The notes under the pieces are model-generated. The model ran no database searches. It saw only the letters and a list, made by a program, of their open reading frames with translations, and had not been told where the DNA came from. Both the position numbers and the translations under genes were made by a program. A stretch of 64,000 bases of DNA from CAWACP01 sp963832965 (GTDB lineage Bacteria; Acidobacteriota; Terriglobia; Bryobacterales; Bryobacteraceae): positions 372,001 to 436,000 of the forward strand of contig CAWHVW010000003.1 of NCBI GenBank assembly GCA_963832965.1. The letters are read 5' to 3'. How positions within the stretch are numbered: the stretch's first letter is position 1; every line of letters begins with the position of its first letter. Shown in pieces: positions 44,905-54,826 of this stretch.

Positions 44905-47211
44905 GTGCTTCTTACGATAATTCCCTTGTTCATCGCCGCTTCGCTCGGCGTTCACGTTTCCGATCCGCAGGGGGCCGCGGTTCCCTTTGCCGATGTGACA
45001 ATCGTCGCGCGCGATAACAGCGCGCGGCTTTCCGGCGCCACCACCGCTCAGGGGCTGCTGTATCTCAATTCAGTCCCGCCGGGCGATTATCTCGTCAGCG
45101 CCGCGGCTCAAGGCTTCGCAGCCTCCGAACCCCAGCCCGTTCACGTCGGCAGTGATGCGCCAGCGGAGACCACCATCCGCCTTGCCATCGCCGCCGTTCG
45201 CAGTGAGGTTGTCGTCACCGCGGATGGCACGCCCCAAACAGTGGACGAAACCTCGAAAGCCGTGTCCGGCATTGACGCCGAGGAACTGCTCGATCGCGAT
45301 GTCTTCACCATGGCCGATGCCGTCGACACCGCCCCGGGAGTGCGCGTCTCGCAGGAGAGCGGTTTCGGCGGGCTGGCCTCCATTGCCCTGCGCGGTTTAC
45401 CCGCGTATGACACTGCGGTGTTGATCGACGGTCTGCGTTTTCGCGATCCCACCGCCACCCAGGGCGACGCGTCGGCGCTCTTTCAGGACCTCATCATCAC
45501 CGACTCCAGCAGCGTGGAGATCCTGCGCGGCGCTGGCTCGTCGCTCTACGGCACCAATGCGGTCGGTGGAGTCGTCAACATCCTCACCGATCAGGGCGGA
45601 GGCCAGAATCACGGCAGCGTCGAGACGGAGGGCGGCGGCGAGGGAACCTTCAGCGGGCGCGCGCAGTTTGGCGGAGGCGCCATCGACGACCGCCTCGATT
45701 ACAGCGCGGGCATCTCGTTCCTCGACGTCATCCGCGGCCTTGACGGAGATTCCCCCGCTCGCACCAGCAGCGGCCAGGGACGCGTGAGCTGGCGCCTGAA
45801 CTCCAACACCCGGATCTTCGCACGCCTCTATTCGGCCGATTCCTTCGCCAAGCAGAAGGACAGCCCGGAGAGCGTTGCCAGCCTTTCCGCAACGGGAATC
45901 GTGGACGCCATGCCGTTTGTCACGTTCATCCCTTCGGCCGATAATCCCGACTACACGCGCACCGCATACTTCATCGCCGGGGCGGCGGGCATCACCGGGC
46001 ATCCCACGGAGAGACTCGGCTACAGCATCACATATCAAGGGCTCGCCACCGAGCGCATCTTCAGCGACGGGCCCGCTGGCACCGGCTATCAGCCCGAGGG
46101 CAATGTGCACAGCTATTACTACGGGCAGACACACACTGCCAACGCCCAAGTGAATTACCAGTGGGGCCATCAATTGCTCGACGCCGGTTATGAGTTCGAG
46201 CGCGAGCAGTTTGCCTCGCCCTATGTGGACGATCTCACTCCCGCCAATGACGCCAACGTGAACGCGGCCGAACAGAGCAACGCGTTCTTCGCGCAGGACC
46301 AGGTGCGTCTGTTCTCGGATCGCCTGAACATCGCTGGCTCCGTCCGCGCCCAATACTTTGACCTGACTCAACCCGTGTTCACGCCAGTCACGACATCGCC
46401 GTATGCGGGGGTACACTACGGCGCGCCGCCGCCGGCGTATACCGGCGATGGCTCCGTCGCATACTTATTCCGGCACAGCGGAACCAGAATCCGCGCGCAC
46501 GTGGGCCGTGGCTATCGCGCTCCCTCACTATACGAACGCTTCGGCTCCTCATACGACAGTTTCTACGGCTATTCCTTCTATGGCGATCCCCGCCTGCAAC
46601 CGGAGCGCTCCATTTCTGCCGACGCCGGGATCGATCAATCCTTCTTCCGGAATCGTCTGCGCTTCGGTGCGACATATTTCTACACGCAGTTAGAGCAGGT
46701 GATCGCGTTTGATACCCTCCCCGTCACGGATCCTTTTGGACGCTACTACGGATACCTGAACCAGTCGGGAGGCCTGTCCCGTGGCGTGGAAGTGAGTGCT
46801 TCCGCCGCAGTCACGCGCTCGATGTATCTGCGCGGCTCGTACACATACACGAGCGCCGTGAATCGCCAGCCGGTGGACGGGGTGTGGCCAACCTATCTGG
46901 TACCCACCAACATGTTCACTCTCCTTGCCACTCAGCACATCGGCCCGCGCCTCACGGTAACTTTTGATTTGGTTGCCTCCGACAATTATCTATATCCCGT
47001 GTACGATCCGGTTACGTTCGCGGACGTGCCATTCCGTTTCGCGGGCCAGAAGCTGGCTGGAATTGCGGTTAATTACAGAATTCCACTGTCCGACAGGCGC
47101 GCCGTGCGTCTCTTCGGCAAGGTGGACAACCTCTTCGATCAGAACTACTTTGAAGGCGGATTCCGAACACCGCCGATTCTAGGTCTGGGAGGTCTGCAAT
47201 TCGAATTCTGA
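44905..47211 (+). CDS. TonB-dependent corrinoid receptor (BtuB-like), with carboxypeptidase-regulatory-like domain
   Basis: The 768-residue protein has an N-terminal signal, a beta-sandwich domain (GVHVSDPQGAAVPFADVTIV), a TonB box region (SEVVVTADGTPQ), a plug (SIALRGLPAYDTAVLIDGLR, GSSLYGTNAVGGVVNILTDQ) and a barrel ending in LGLGGLQFEF. It lies under the cobalamin riboswitch and ahead of a B12 binding protein and ABC importer, so corrinoid uptake is the likely role. It is larger than E. coli BtuB (about 600) because of the extra N-terminal domain. GTG start with AAGGA 9 nt upstream. Confidence 0.88.
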   Translation: MLLTIIPLFIAASLGVHVSDPQGAAVPFADVTIVARDNSARLSGATTAQGLLYLNSVPPGDYLVSAAAQGFAASEPQPVHVGSDAPAETTIRLAIAAVRSEVVVTADGTPQTVDETSKAVSGIDAEELLDRDVFTMADAVDTAPGVRVSQESGFGGLASIALRGLPAYDTAVLIDGLRFRDPTATQGDASALFQDLIITDSSSVEILRGAGSSLYGTNAVGGVVNILTDQGGGQNHGSVETEGGGEGTFSGRAQFGGGAIDDRLDYSAGISFLDVIRGLDGDSPARTSSGQGRVSWRLNSNTRIFARLYSADSFAKQKDSPESVASLSATGIVDAMPFVTFIPSADNPDYTRTAYFIAGAAGITGHPTERLGYSITYQGLATERIFSDGPAGTGYQPEGNVHSYYYGQTHTANAQVNYQWGHQLLDAGYEFEREQFASPYVDDLTPANDANVNAAEQSNAFFAQDQVRLFSDRLNIAGSVRAQYFDLTQPVFTPVTTSPYAGVHYGAPPPAYTGDGSVAYLFRHSGTRIRAHVGRGYRAPSLYERFGSSYDSFYGYSFYGDPRLQPERSISADAGIDQSFFRNRLRFGATYFYTQLEQVIAFDTLPVTDPFGRYYGYLNQSGGLSRGVEVSASAAVTRSMYLRGSYTYTSAVNRQPVDGVWPTYLVPTNMFTLLATQHIGPRLTVTFDLVASDNYLYPVYDPVTFADVPFRFAGQKLAGIAVNYRIPLSDRRAVRLFGKVDNLFDQNYFEGGFRTPPILGLGGLQFEF

Positions 47212-47216
47212 ATCGG

Positions 47217-48107
47217 ATGTGGGGCAGGATTGTATCCTGCGGCCGATTATTAATCGGCCTCGGACTTATCCTTCTGGCGGCTGCGCACCTCGCAGCCGCC
47301 CCACCCTCACGCATCATTTCCATGTCGCCAAATGCCACTGAAATCCTCTACGGCCTCGGCGTCATTGATAGAGTGGTGGCCGTTTCAGATTACGACGTCT
47401 GGCCACCCGAGGTGAAGAAACTCCCCCGCATCGGCGGCTGGAGCACACCTAGTCTCGAGCGCGTGCTCGCCTTCCGTCCCGACCTGGTGCTGCTCAGCGA
47501 CGCCCAGTCCGAACTGGTGGGCCCGCAACTCCGGGAGCTCGGCCTCAACGTAGTGGCCGTTCCCACGCACACCCTCAACGACGCCTACTCGGCCATTCGC
47601 ATTGCCGGAAGGGCCACCGGCCGCGACGCCGAAGCGGCGCAATTGGAAGCTTCCACGCGCGCGGGCGTCGAGCACGTTCTCAACCGCACGCGCTTGCTCC
47701 CCCACCCCACCGTATTATGCGTGGTGGACCGCACGCCCGGCACTCTGCGCGATGTCTATGCTGCCGGTGAAGGCAGCTTCATCGCCGAGCTAATTGCCGT
47801 GGCCGGAGCAAGATCGGTGGTTCCACGCTCCACAGAGGGCTATTCACGAGTCGGCAAGGAGGCCCTTCTCCGCTACAATCCCGATATCATCGTGGACATG
47901 ATGCAAGGGCCGCCGGGCCGTTTGGGTGAAGATCCGCAAGCCGTGTGGCGCGATTTCCCCGAGCTCGCCGCCGTGCGCAATGGCCGCATCATTCCGGTTC
48001 ACGAGGACTACGTCTTGCACGCTTCGCAGATGGTGGTTAAGACCGCCATTCTGTTCGCCAAAATATTCCACCCGGAGATTCCCGCGGCCGATTGGGAGAA
48101 GCCGTGA
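47217..48107 (+). CDS. btuF: Periplasmic cobalamin-binding protein
   Basis: The 296-residue protein has a signal peptide (LLIGLGLILLAAAHLAAA) and opens RIISMSPNATEILYGLGVID, the usual start of class III (BtuF/FecB-type) binding proteins. Later segments are TPSLERVLAFRPDLVLLSDA, and RNGRIIPVHEDYVLHAS near the end. It delivers corrinoids to the ABC importer. Six nt separate it from the receptor gene, and its stop overlaps the ATPase start. Confidence 0.9.
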   Translation: MWGRIVSCGRLLIGLGLILLAAAHLAAAPPSRIISMSPNATEILYGLGVIDRVVAVSDYDVWPPEVKKLPRIGGWSTPSLERVLAFRPDLVLLSDAQSELVGPQLRELGLNVVAVPTHTLNDAYSAIRIAGRATGRDAEAAQLEASTRAGVEHVLNRTRLLPHPTVLCVVDRTPGTLRDVYAAGEGSFIAELIAVAGARSVVPRSTEGYSRVGKEALLRYNPDIIVDMMQGPPGRLGEDPQAVWRDFPELAAVRNGRIIPVHEDYVLHASQMVVKTAILFAKIFHPEIPAADWEKP

Positions 48108-48880
48108 GCCCTATATTAGAGGCGCGCGATCTCTGGTTCGCCTGGCAGCCCGGCCACGACGTAATCAGCGGCGCCTCGTTCGTGCTGGAGCGCGGCCGGC
48201 TAGGCGCTCTGATTGGCGCCAATGGCAGCGGCAAGTCTACGATGCTGCGCCTGCTCACCGGATTGCTGACGCCCGCGCGCGGCGAAGCTCTCTTCGACGG
48301 CGTCAGCCTCCAACACATCCCCGCGCGAGAGAGGGCGCGCCGCATTGCCTGGGTGCCTCAGTCCACCGCCGCCGCGTTCCCATTCACCGCCCTCGAAGTG
48401 GTGCTCACCGGCCGTAGTCCGTGGAGTCCGCGCTTCCATTTTGAGGACGATGCAGACCGCGCCATCGCGCAGGCGGCGCTTGACACCGTGGACGCGGGCC
48501 ATTTGGCGGACCGGCCGATCACAGAGCTTTCCGGCGGCGAACGCCAGATGGTGACACTCGCCCGCGCGCTGGCGCAGAAGCCGGAGTGCCTGCTTCTGGA
48601 TGAGCCGTCCGCCGCTCTGGACCTTAAACATCGCTCGTCACTGGTACGCACGCTCGCCGGTTTGCGCGACCGCTTCGGACTCACGGCCCTCGTGGTCACG
48701 CACGACCTGCAGCTGATCGACCCCGCGTTCGACCGCGTTTTTGCCATGACTCGTGGCCGCGTGGTGGCAAATGGCTCACCCACCGAAGTGCTCACGTCCG
48801 GCTCGCTGGCGGCCATTTTTGACGACCCACATGTTCGCACCGCGCGCATTGGAGAAAGAACGGTGATCTGGTCAGAATGA
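48104..48880 (+). CDS. btuD: Cobalamin ABC importer, ATP-binding subunit
   Basis: The protein has about 258 residues. Walker A is GANGSGKSTMLRLL, the Q-loop follows at WVPQSTAAAFPFTALEV, signature LSGGERQMVTLARAL and Walker B CLLLDEPSAALDL. GTG 48104 overlaps the btuF TGA (GTGA), with GGGAG 5 nt upstream, so it is preferred over the TTG at 48092. Family members power corrinoid or siderophore uptake. Confidence 0.92.
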   Translation: MSPILEARDLWFAWQPGHDVISGASFVLERGRLGALIGANGSGKSTMLRLLTGLLTPARGEALFDGVSLQHIPARERARRIAWVPQSTAAAFPFTALEVVLTGRSPWSPRFHFEDDADRAIAQAALDTVDAGHLADRPITELSGGERQMVTLARALAQKPECLLLDEPSAALDLKHRSSLVRTLAGLRDRFGLTALVVTHDLQLIDPAFDRVFAMTRGRVVANGSPTEVLTSGSLAAIFDDPHVRTARIGERTVIWSE

Positions 48881-49869
48881 CGACCTCACGCGTGCTTCGT
48901 GCTCTGTTGATCTCTGCCGCCGTGCTGGCCGTCGCCATCGCGTTCGGACTATGGTCTGGATACGAGCGCGTCACCGTGGAATCGTTGCGTACGGATCCCA
49001 TGGCCCGCGCCCTCTTCTTTCGCGTGCGCATGCCTCGAGTCGCGCTCGCGGCGCTCACCGGTGCGGCGCTCTCCGTGGTAGGGGCGGCTCTTCAGGCGCT
49101 GTTCCGAAACCCGCTGGCCGAGCCGTTCACCCTGGGCGTCTCCGGAGGCGGAGCGCTGGGCGCCAGCGTGGCCATTGCCTTCGGCTGGGGAGCGCGCGCG
49201 TGGGGTGTGCCGCTGGTATTTGTGGCCTCGTTCGGCGGAGCCATGCTGGCTGTTTACGTTGTCTATCGCATCGCCCGTACCGGCGTGGTGGTGTTACCCG
49301 GCGCGCTGTTGCTATCCGGCGTCATCGTCAATCTGATCGCGGCGTCCGGCGTGCTCATCCTCGAATACCTCACCGACCCCACGCGCTCACTGGAAATCCT
49401 CCGGTGGACGGTGGGCAGTCTGGATATCGTCGGCTTCGACATGATCTGGCGTATGGCCGTGGTGCTCGTGCCGGCCACCGTCGTCCTGGTCGCCTTCGCG
49501 CGCGATTTGCAACTGCTGGCCGTGGACGAGGACACCGCCGCATCGCTCGGCGTCAACGTGCATCGCACCGAAGGCGCCGTTTATTTTCTGAGTTCACTGC
49601 TGGTGGGCGTCACCGTGGCTGTAGGCGGCACCATCGGCTTCGTCGGATTGATCGTACCCCACGCCGTGCGTCTGGTGTTCGGACAGGACTTGCGCATCCT
49701 GATGCCCGCGTCGGTCCTGCTGGGCGCGGCGTTCCTGATCGCGGCAGATACGTTGGCCCGGATCGCGGTCAGTTCGACGGAGCTCCCGGTTGGCGCGGTC
49801 ACCGCCCTTCTTGGTGGCCCCATTTTCCTCTGGCTGTTGACCCGGCGTCAGCGCAACGCCGCCATATGA
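48877..49869 (+). CDS. btuC: Cobalamin ABC importer, membrane subunit (FecCD family)
   Basis: The 330-residue protein has about ten helices. The FecCD signatures are FFRVRMPRVALAALTGAALS, GAALQALFRNPLAEPFTLGV and GFVGLIVPHAVRLVFGQDLR. ATG 48877 overlaps the ATPase stop (ATGA). It forms the translocation path for corrinoids in the inner membrane. Confidence 0.94.
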   Translation: MTTSRVLRALLISAAVLAVAIAFGLWSGYERVTVESLRTDPMARALFFRVRMPRVALAALTGAALSVVGAALQALFRNPLAEPFTLGVSGGGALGASVAIAFGWGARAWGVPLVFVASFGGAMLAVYVVYRIARTGVVVLPGALLLSGVIVNLIAASGVLILEYLTDPTRSLEILRWTVGSLDIVGFDMIWRMAVVLVPATVVLVAFARDLQLLAVDEDTAASLGVNVHRTEGAVYFLSSLLVGVTVAVGGTIGFVGLIVPHAVRLVFGQDLRILMPASVLLGAAFLIAADTLARIAVSSTELPVGAVTALLGGPIFLWLLTRRQRNAAI

Positions 49870-49875
49870 GATTTT

Positions 49876-50916
49876 ATGGACCTCCGCATTCTTCCGATTG
49901 ACCCTCACTGGCTGGCCGCTGCCGAGCGCCATCAAAATGACCTCACCAAGCCGCCCGGAGCCCTGGGCCGTCTGGAAGCCGTGGCGAACCGCTGCGCCGC
50001 TATTTTCGGGTCGCTGACGCCACCAGTCGACGCCGCGCGCATAGTCGTTTTCGCCGCCGATCATGGCGTCTTCGAAGAGGGTGTCAGCGCGTACCCGCGC
50101 GAGGTCACCGCACAAATGGTGCTTAACTTCATGAATGGCGGGGCTGGCATCAACGCGCTTGCACAGGCCGCCGGCATCGACCTCGTCATCGTGGACGCGG
50201 GCGTGGCCACTCCTCTGCCCGATTTGCCTGGTCTCATTCGCCATCATGTCGCCGATGGGACGCGCAACTTCACGCGCGAACCAGCTATGACCGCGACTGA
50301 AGTAAACCAGGCCCTAGAAGCCGGCTTCGCCGAATGCGAGACGGCCGTGGTGGATGGGTACACTCTGCTGGGCTGCGGTGAAATGGGGATCGCCAACACC
50401 ACTTCTGCTGCGGCCATCGCGGTCGCATTGACGGGCCGACCCATCGCGGAGGTCACCGGACGCGGTACTGGCGCCGACGACGCTTGTCTCGCGCGGAAAA
50501 TCTCGGCTATCGAGCGCGCACTCGCGCTCCACGGCCCATCGCTGGCTACTCCTCTTGACGTGCTCCAGCGCCTGGGTGGTCTGGAGATCGCCGAAATGTG
50601 CGGCTTTTTCCTGGCCGCGGCGTCGCTCCGCCGGCCGGTGGTGGTGGACGGCTTCATCGCTGCCGCCGCGGCGGCCCTTGCGGTTCGCATGTCCGCCCCC
50701 TCACGGGATTACATGTTCGCCGCGCATCGTTCGGCCGAGCCGGGCCACTCGGCGCTGCTCGATATCATTGGCCACCAGCCGCTGCTGGACCTGGGAATGC
50801 GTCTGGGCGAAGGCACGGGCGCGGCTCTGGCCATGCATCTTATCCAGAGCGCGGTGGCCGCCTTCACGGGCATGGCCACGTTCTCTTCAGCGGGCGTGTC
50901 GAACGTGAACCCATGA
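49876..50916 (+). CDS. cobT: Nicotinate-nucleotide-dimethylbenzimidazole phosphoribosyltransferase
   Basis: The 346 residues match the family. Motifs include TKPPGALGRLEAVANRCAAI, FAADHGVFEEGVSAYPREVT, MVLNFMNGGAGINALAQAAG, GEMGIANTTSAAAI and GMRLGEGTGAALAM with catalytic Glu at about residue 312. It makes alpha-ribazole phosphate, the lower ligand precursor. It precedes cobS, sharing 4 nt with it. Confidence 0.97.
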   Translation: MDLRILPIDPHWLAAAERHQNDLTKPPGALGRLEAVANRCAAIFGSLTPPVDAARIVVFAADHGVFEEGVSAYPREVTAQMVLNFMNGGAGINALAQAAGIDLVIVDAGVATPLPDLPGLIRHHVADGTRNFTREPAMTATEVNQALEAGFAECETAVVDGYTLLGCGEMGIANTTSAAAIAVALTGRPIAEVTGRGTGADDACLARKISAIERALALHGPSLATPLDVLQRLGGLEIAEMCGFFLAAASLRRPVVVDGFIAAAAAALAVRMSAPSRDYMFAAHRSAEPGHSALLDIIGHQPLLDLGMRLGEGTGAALAMHLIQSAVAAFTGMATFSSAGVSNVNP

Positions 50917-51632
50917 CCTTCCTCGTGGCACTGGCGTTTCTGACACGCATTCCAATCGGCCGCGCCTTCTCTACGGAACAGGTTGCACGAGCGGCTGCCT
51001 GGTTTCCACTGGTAGGAGGTCTGCTCGGCCTTGTCAACGGCGCCGTCTGGTTTGGAACCACGCGCGTCGTGCCGAAATACGTAGCGGCCGTGCTGGTGCT
51101 AGCCTGCGAAGCGCTACTAACCGGCGCGCTGCACTTCGACGGACTGGCGGATATGGCCGACGGCTTCGGCGGTGGACGCACGCGCGATGACGTACTGCGC
51201 ATCATGCGCGACCATGCTATCGGCACGTATGGCGCCATCGCGCTGGTGCTCATGCTCTTGCTGACGGCGGGCTGCCTCGTGGCGTTCAGGACGCCGCTGC
51301 TGGTGGTCTCCTGGTTAGCCGCCGGCGGTGCTTTTGGCCGCTGGTCGATAGTGCTGCTCAGCCGGGCGCTTCCATACGCCCGTCCCGACGACGCCGTATC
51401 GTCGCACATCGGCGCGCGAGAGCTGATCCTGGCTACAGCGACGGTCTGCGCGACGGGTTTTCTGATTCGCTGGCAAGCGCTCGTGGCTGCCGGGGTCACG
51501 CTGGCCATCGCCTTGGTTCTGGGCGCGCTCGCACGGAAGCGCATTGGCGGGGTCACCGGCGATACTCTCGGCGCAACGGCGCAGATCTGCGAAACTGCCG
51601 TTCTCCTCACGGGAGTCATTCTCAACCCATGA
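50913..51632 (+). CDS. cobS: Adenosylcobinamide-GDP ribazoletransferase (cobalamin synthase)
   Basis: About 239 residues with several membrane helices. AFLTRIPIGR at the start, WFPLVGGLLGLVNGAVW, and LHFDGLADMADGFGGGRTRD (metal-binding Asp cluster at 76-84) are diagnostic, with MRDHAIGTYGAIALVLMLLL after it. It joins alpha-ribazole to GDP-cobinamide. ATG 50913 overlaps the cobT stop, and the 3' end overlaps cobC by 4 nt. Confidence 0.95.
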   Translation: MTFLVALAFLTRIPIGRAFSTEQVARAAAWFPLVGGLLGLVNGAVWFGTTRVVPKYVAAVLVLACEALLTGALHFDGLADMADGFGGGRTRDDVLRIMRDHAIGTYGAIALVLMLLLTAGCLVAFRTPLLVVSWLAAGGAFGRWSIVLLSRALPYARPDDAVSSHIGARELILATATVCATGFLIRWQALVAAGVTLAIALVLGALARKRIGGVTGDTLGATAQICETAVLLTGVILNP

Positions 51633-52219
51633 CCGCGGTCTGGCTCATCCGGCATACCGAGCCGGACGCTTCGGTTCGCGGACGTTGCTACGGTTCACTC
51701 GATCCGGACCTCTCTCCAGCCGGTCGTGAACAAGCCGCCGTTCTCGCCGGGCGCCTCGTCGCCGAGCCATTTGCCGCGCTCTATTCCAGTCCGCGCCGGC
51801 GCGCCATCGAAACCGCCGAAGTGATCGCCGCGCCGCATAGCCTCGGCGTCAACCTTGTCCGCGGTTTGCGCGAAATCGACTTTGGCGATTTCGAAGGCCG
51901 CACCTGGGACGACATTGCCGCTACCCACCCGGAGTTGTACCGCCAGTGGATGGAGACCCCCACTCAAGTCAAGTTCCCCCGAGGAGAGAACTTCACCCAA
52001 ATGCGTGCCCGCGTCCTCACCGCATATCGTGCTCTGCTGGCGCAATCTGGCGGTCGCACCCTCGGTCTTGTCGCGCATGGCGGCGTAGTTCGTATCATCA
52101 TTGCCGACGCGCTAGGCGTACCCCAGGCGAACATATTCCGGATTGCCCAAAGCTACGGGGCGCTCAATCTTGTCCGCTATCACGATAGCTGCCCGTCCGT
52201 CGAACTGGTGAACGCCTGA
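51629..52219 (+). CDS. cobC: Alpha-ribazole phosphatase-like histidine phosphatase
   Basis: The 196-residue protein has the RHG motif LIRHTEPD (catalytic His9), LYSSPRRRAIETAEVIA, IDFGDFEGRTWDDI and VAHGGVVRIIIADALG. The position in the cob operon favours alpha-ribazole (5')-phosphatase over phosphoglycerate mutase-like activity. It overlaps cobS by 4 nt, is the last gene of the operon, and abuts the convergent TonB receptor with no gap. Confidence 0.9.
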   Translation: MTAVWLIRHTEPDASVRGRCYGSLDPDLSPAGREQAAVLAGRLVAEPFAALYSSPRRRAIETAEVIAAPHSLGVNLVRGLREIDFGDFEGRTWDDIAATHPELYRQWMETPTQVKFPRGENFTQMRARVLTAYRALLAQSGGRTLGLVAHGGVVRIIIADALGVPQANIFRIAQSYGALNLVRYHDSCPSVELVNA

Positions 52220-54658
52220 CTATTTCGTGGCGGTCCGCCCAAAGAACCTGATGCCCACGGCAAAGTGGCGGCCCTCATCGCCGTAGAACTGCAGGTACGT
52301 CGGCGCACCAACCACATTGTCGACCGCCGTTGGGTTCGCCTGACCGGTTATGTTGTTGCAACCCAGCCGAGCAGCGAACCGATAGCCCTCCAGTGTGAAG
52401 GTGCGCTCAACGCGAATGTTCAGGTCGAAATTGAATGGATAACGGAGCGCATCGACACCACCCACAATCAGCCCCGTCTGATCCACCACCGAAAAGGGAA
52501 ATCCGCTTCGCGCGTTCGCAAGTACGCTGACAGCCCAATTTCGCCACGGCAGCGGAAGGTAGGCCCAGCCGAGTACCCGATGTGGCGCATCCCAGGGCAC
52601 GGGCTGCAACGTCGGAGTCACCTGCAGCGGCTGATTCGAGTCATCCAGCACGGCGTTTGAAAGGGTGCGCGAATATATATACGACAGCATCCACTCGTAC
52701 TGCCCGGAGAAGGTTTGGCGGACGGACACCGCGGCCTGGTCGTAATCGTCGCGGCGAAGATTGGTGAGCTGATACTCGCCGCCAGCGACAGCATTGGGGA
52801 CGGGCAACTCGGATGGCGGCGCGCCAGGATCGGCCGTATTGAGGAACGTGAAACCGTCGGCGCCGGTACGGCGCAGGTAACTCGCGCTGGCATGTACGTG
52901 CTCGTTGAACTGATGGTCAATGCCGCCAGTCCAGTTGGAAGCTCGTGGCAGCACCAGCGGACCCGTGGTTCGAAACACAGTGGGAACAGCCGGACCGGAG
53001 GGCGTGCCATCTGCATCGTATGCCGTGGTGATCGCCGTTTGATCCATAGGACGCCCCAGCATGGCGAGAGAGACCGCGTCGTGGGTGATCGCGTATCCCC
53101 CGGTGATTCTGGTGTGCCCCGAGGCAAAGGGAGCCCACGACAGGCTGGCGTGTGGCGACCATGCGAGGTCGTCAACCTGGGCATCCCAGTCCGCCCGGAT
53201 GCCCCCCTCCACCTGTAATCGCCGGGACAAGCGCCAGGAATCGAGAACATACCACGACATTTCCGTATCATGCACGTGGAATGGTCGAGCCGCTTGAAAC
53301 AGGGTCTCACTAAGCAATTCTCCGGCCAGGCCTATGACCTCGTATCCGGTGCGATGAAAATCGGCGTCGTAATTCAGATGGTCCGCGTCGCCCCCCGTTT
53401 TGATCTGGTGAGTGCCGGCAAAATGAAAATCCGGAAGGTACGCGTTGACGATGCCCTCGTCGCGTGAAGAGCCCTGAGCGGCGTTCACGAAATAGTTGCC
53501 GCTCTCCCCCTCCGGAGCAATCACGAAGAGTTCGTCACCCTGTGGCGTCCTCCGGTTCGAGAAATCGTTGTGCGCGTAGCCGAACTCAACAAGCACTCCG
53601 CCGCCGATGTAGAGCTGGTCTCGGAGGCTCGTGAAATATTGGCGCGCGCGCACGCTGGAGGTCGTGGACACGGGATCGAGCGGCCCGAGGCCCGCGCGAT
53701 TCTGGTTGTCCACGGTTGCCAGAATGTCGCCAAACAGAATGCTGGAGTCGGTCAGGTTCACCTGAGCGTGTAAGAGGTTGCTGCCCGTCCAGCCGCTGCT
53801 GGTGTTTTGCCCGCTCGGCAGATCCGTAACGAGCGATTCGTCGTACTCCCCGTCGACATTGTCTGCAAACCAGGCGCGGCCTCTCACAATTGGCCCAGAG
53901 ACGCCGAACCTCGGGTACCAGTTCCCCAGGCGGACACCCTGCTGGACATCGATGCCCGGAATAAAGTTCGTTGCCGTGAAGTGGAACTCATCCGTACCGT
54001 TCGCTGTTTGAATCGCGAGGACGCCGGCCGATCCTTTGCCAAACTCCGGCGAGTAGCGGCTCGACAAATATTGAACGGATTGTATGCCTTCCAACCCCAC
54101 GCGCGACTCCAGAAGCCCGGTCGCGGGGTCTGTGATATTGAAACCGTTCAAGGTGTAGAGCACCTGGTTGGCAGATGAGCCGTTGAAATGCAGTGTGCCT
54201 CCGGTATCCTGCACGACGCCGGGCATGAGTCCAATCGCGTTCACCAGGCTGTGGCTCGATGGGTAAGGGAGCTCGTTGATCTCGGTTCCACTGAGACGCT
54301 GTTCGTTCTGACTCTCCGCGGGGTCTGTGGGCGACGGTTGGCTGCGAACGTTCACCGTCTGAAACACCTCGCGGACTGTGCTGAGTACCAGGGTGACTTC
54401 GCCGGCCGAGTCGACATGCAACGAATGATTAGTCAGTTCGTAATACCCTTCGCGTGTCGCGCCGATCATGTAATCGCCTGGCTCGGGAAGGGTGATTACA
54501 AATACGCCCGTGGCATCCGCCTGCACGCTCCCGACACCGCGAACCTCGATCCTCGCCCCAGCGATGGGCGCGTTGTCCTCGTCCACTACGCGACCCGTCA
54601 ACGCAATGGATGCGTTAAGCGCCACACAACAGGACAAGAGTAACAGTGATATCCGCAC
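52220..54658 (-). CDS. TonB-dependent receptor with carboxypeptidase-regulatory-like domain (Oar-like)
   Basis: The 812-residue protein has a short signal peptide (RISLLLLSCCVALNASIA), a regulatory-like beta-sandwich (TGRVVDEDNAPIAGARIEVR), a plug (FNGSSANQVLYTLNGFNITD, GKGSAGVLAIQTANG) and a barrel ending in HFAVGIRFFGRT. This is the Oar-like class common in Acidobacteria. It is outside the cobalamin operon and has no riboswitch upstream, so its substrate may be a glycan or peptide. The GTG start has no SD; TATGAT lies 14 nt upstream. Confidence 0.88.
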   Translation of the reverse strand: MRISLLLLSCCVALNASIALTGRVVDEDNAPIAGARIEVRGVGSVQADATGVFVITLPEPGDYMIGATREGYYELTNHSLHVDSAGEVTLVLSTVREVFQTVNVRSQPSPTDPAESQNEQRLSGTEINELPYPSSHSLVNAIGLMPGVVQDTGGTLHFNGSSANQVLYTLNGFNITDPATGLLESRVGLEGIQSVQYLSSRYSPEFGKGSAGVLAIQTANGTDEFHFTATNFIPGIDVQQGVRLGNWYPRFGVSGPIVRGRAWFADNVDGEYDESLVTDLPSGQNTSSGWTGSNLLHAQVNLTDSSILFGDILATVDNQNRAGLGPLDPVSTTSSVRARQYFTSLRDQLYIGGGVLVEFGYAHNDFSNRRTPQGDELFVIAPEGESGNYFVNAAQGSSRDEGIVNAYLPDFHFAGTHQIKTGGDADHLNYDADFHRTGYEVIGLAGELLSETLFQAARPFHVHDTEMSWYVLDSWRLSRRLQVEGGIRADWDAQVDDLAWSPHASLSWAPFASGHTRITGGYAITHDAVSLAMLGRPMDQTAITTAYDADGTPSGPAVPTVFRTTGPLVLPRASNWTGGIDHQFNEHVHASASYLRRTGADGFTFLNTADPGAPPSELPVPNAVAGGEYQLTNLRRDDYDQAAVSVRQTFSGQYEWMLSYIYSRTLSNAVLDDSNQPLQVTPTLQPVPWDAPHRVLGWAYLPLPWRNWAVSVLANARSGFPFSVVDQTGLIVGGVDALRYPFNFDLNIRVERTFTLEGYRFAARLGCNNITGQANPTAVDNVVGAPTYLQFYGDEGRHFAVGIRFFGRTATK

Positions 54659-54826
54659 GAGGGCTTAAGGCAATCATAGACGGTAGTGGCCGCGACAACG
54701 CTACAGGCTGGTGAAAAATCACCAGGAGCGGTGGACAGCAGCCAGCGTCGCCGCGCTGTGATGGCGTCTTTTCAATCGATTGAGGTTGGAACGTCGTTTG
54801 CAGTCGCAAGGGCAGGAGGAAGAGAC

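Noticed and set aside
49594..50247. Minus-strand open frame opposite btuC/cobT
   Set aside because: It is antisense to two clear genes with no motif of its own.
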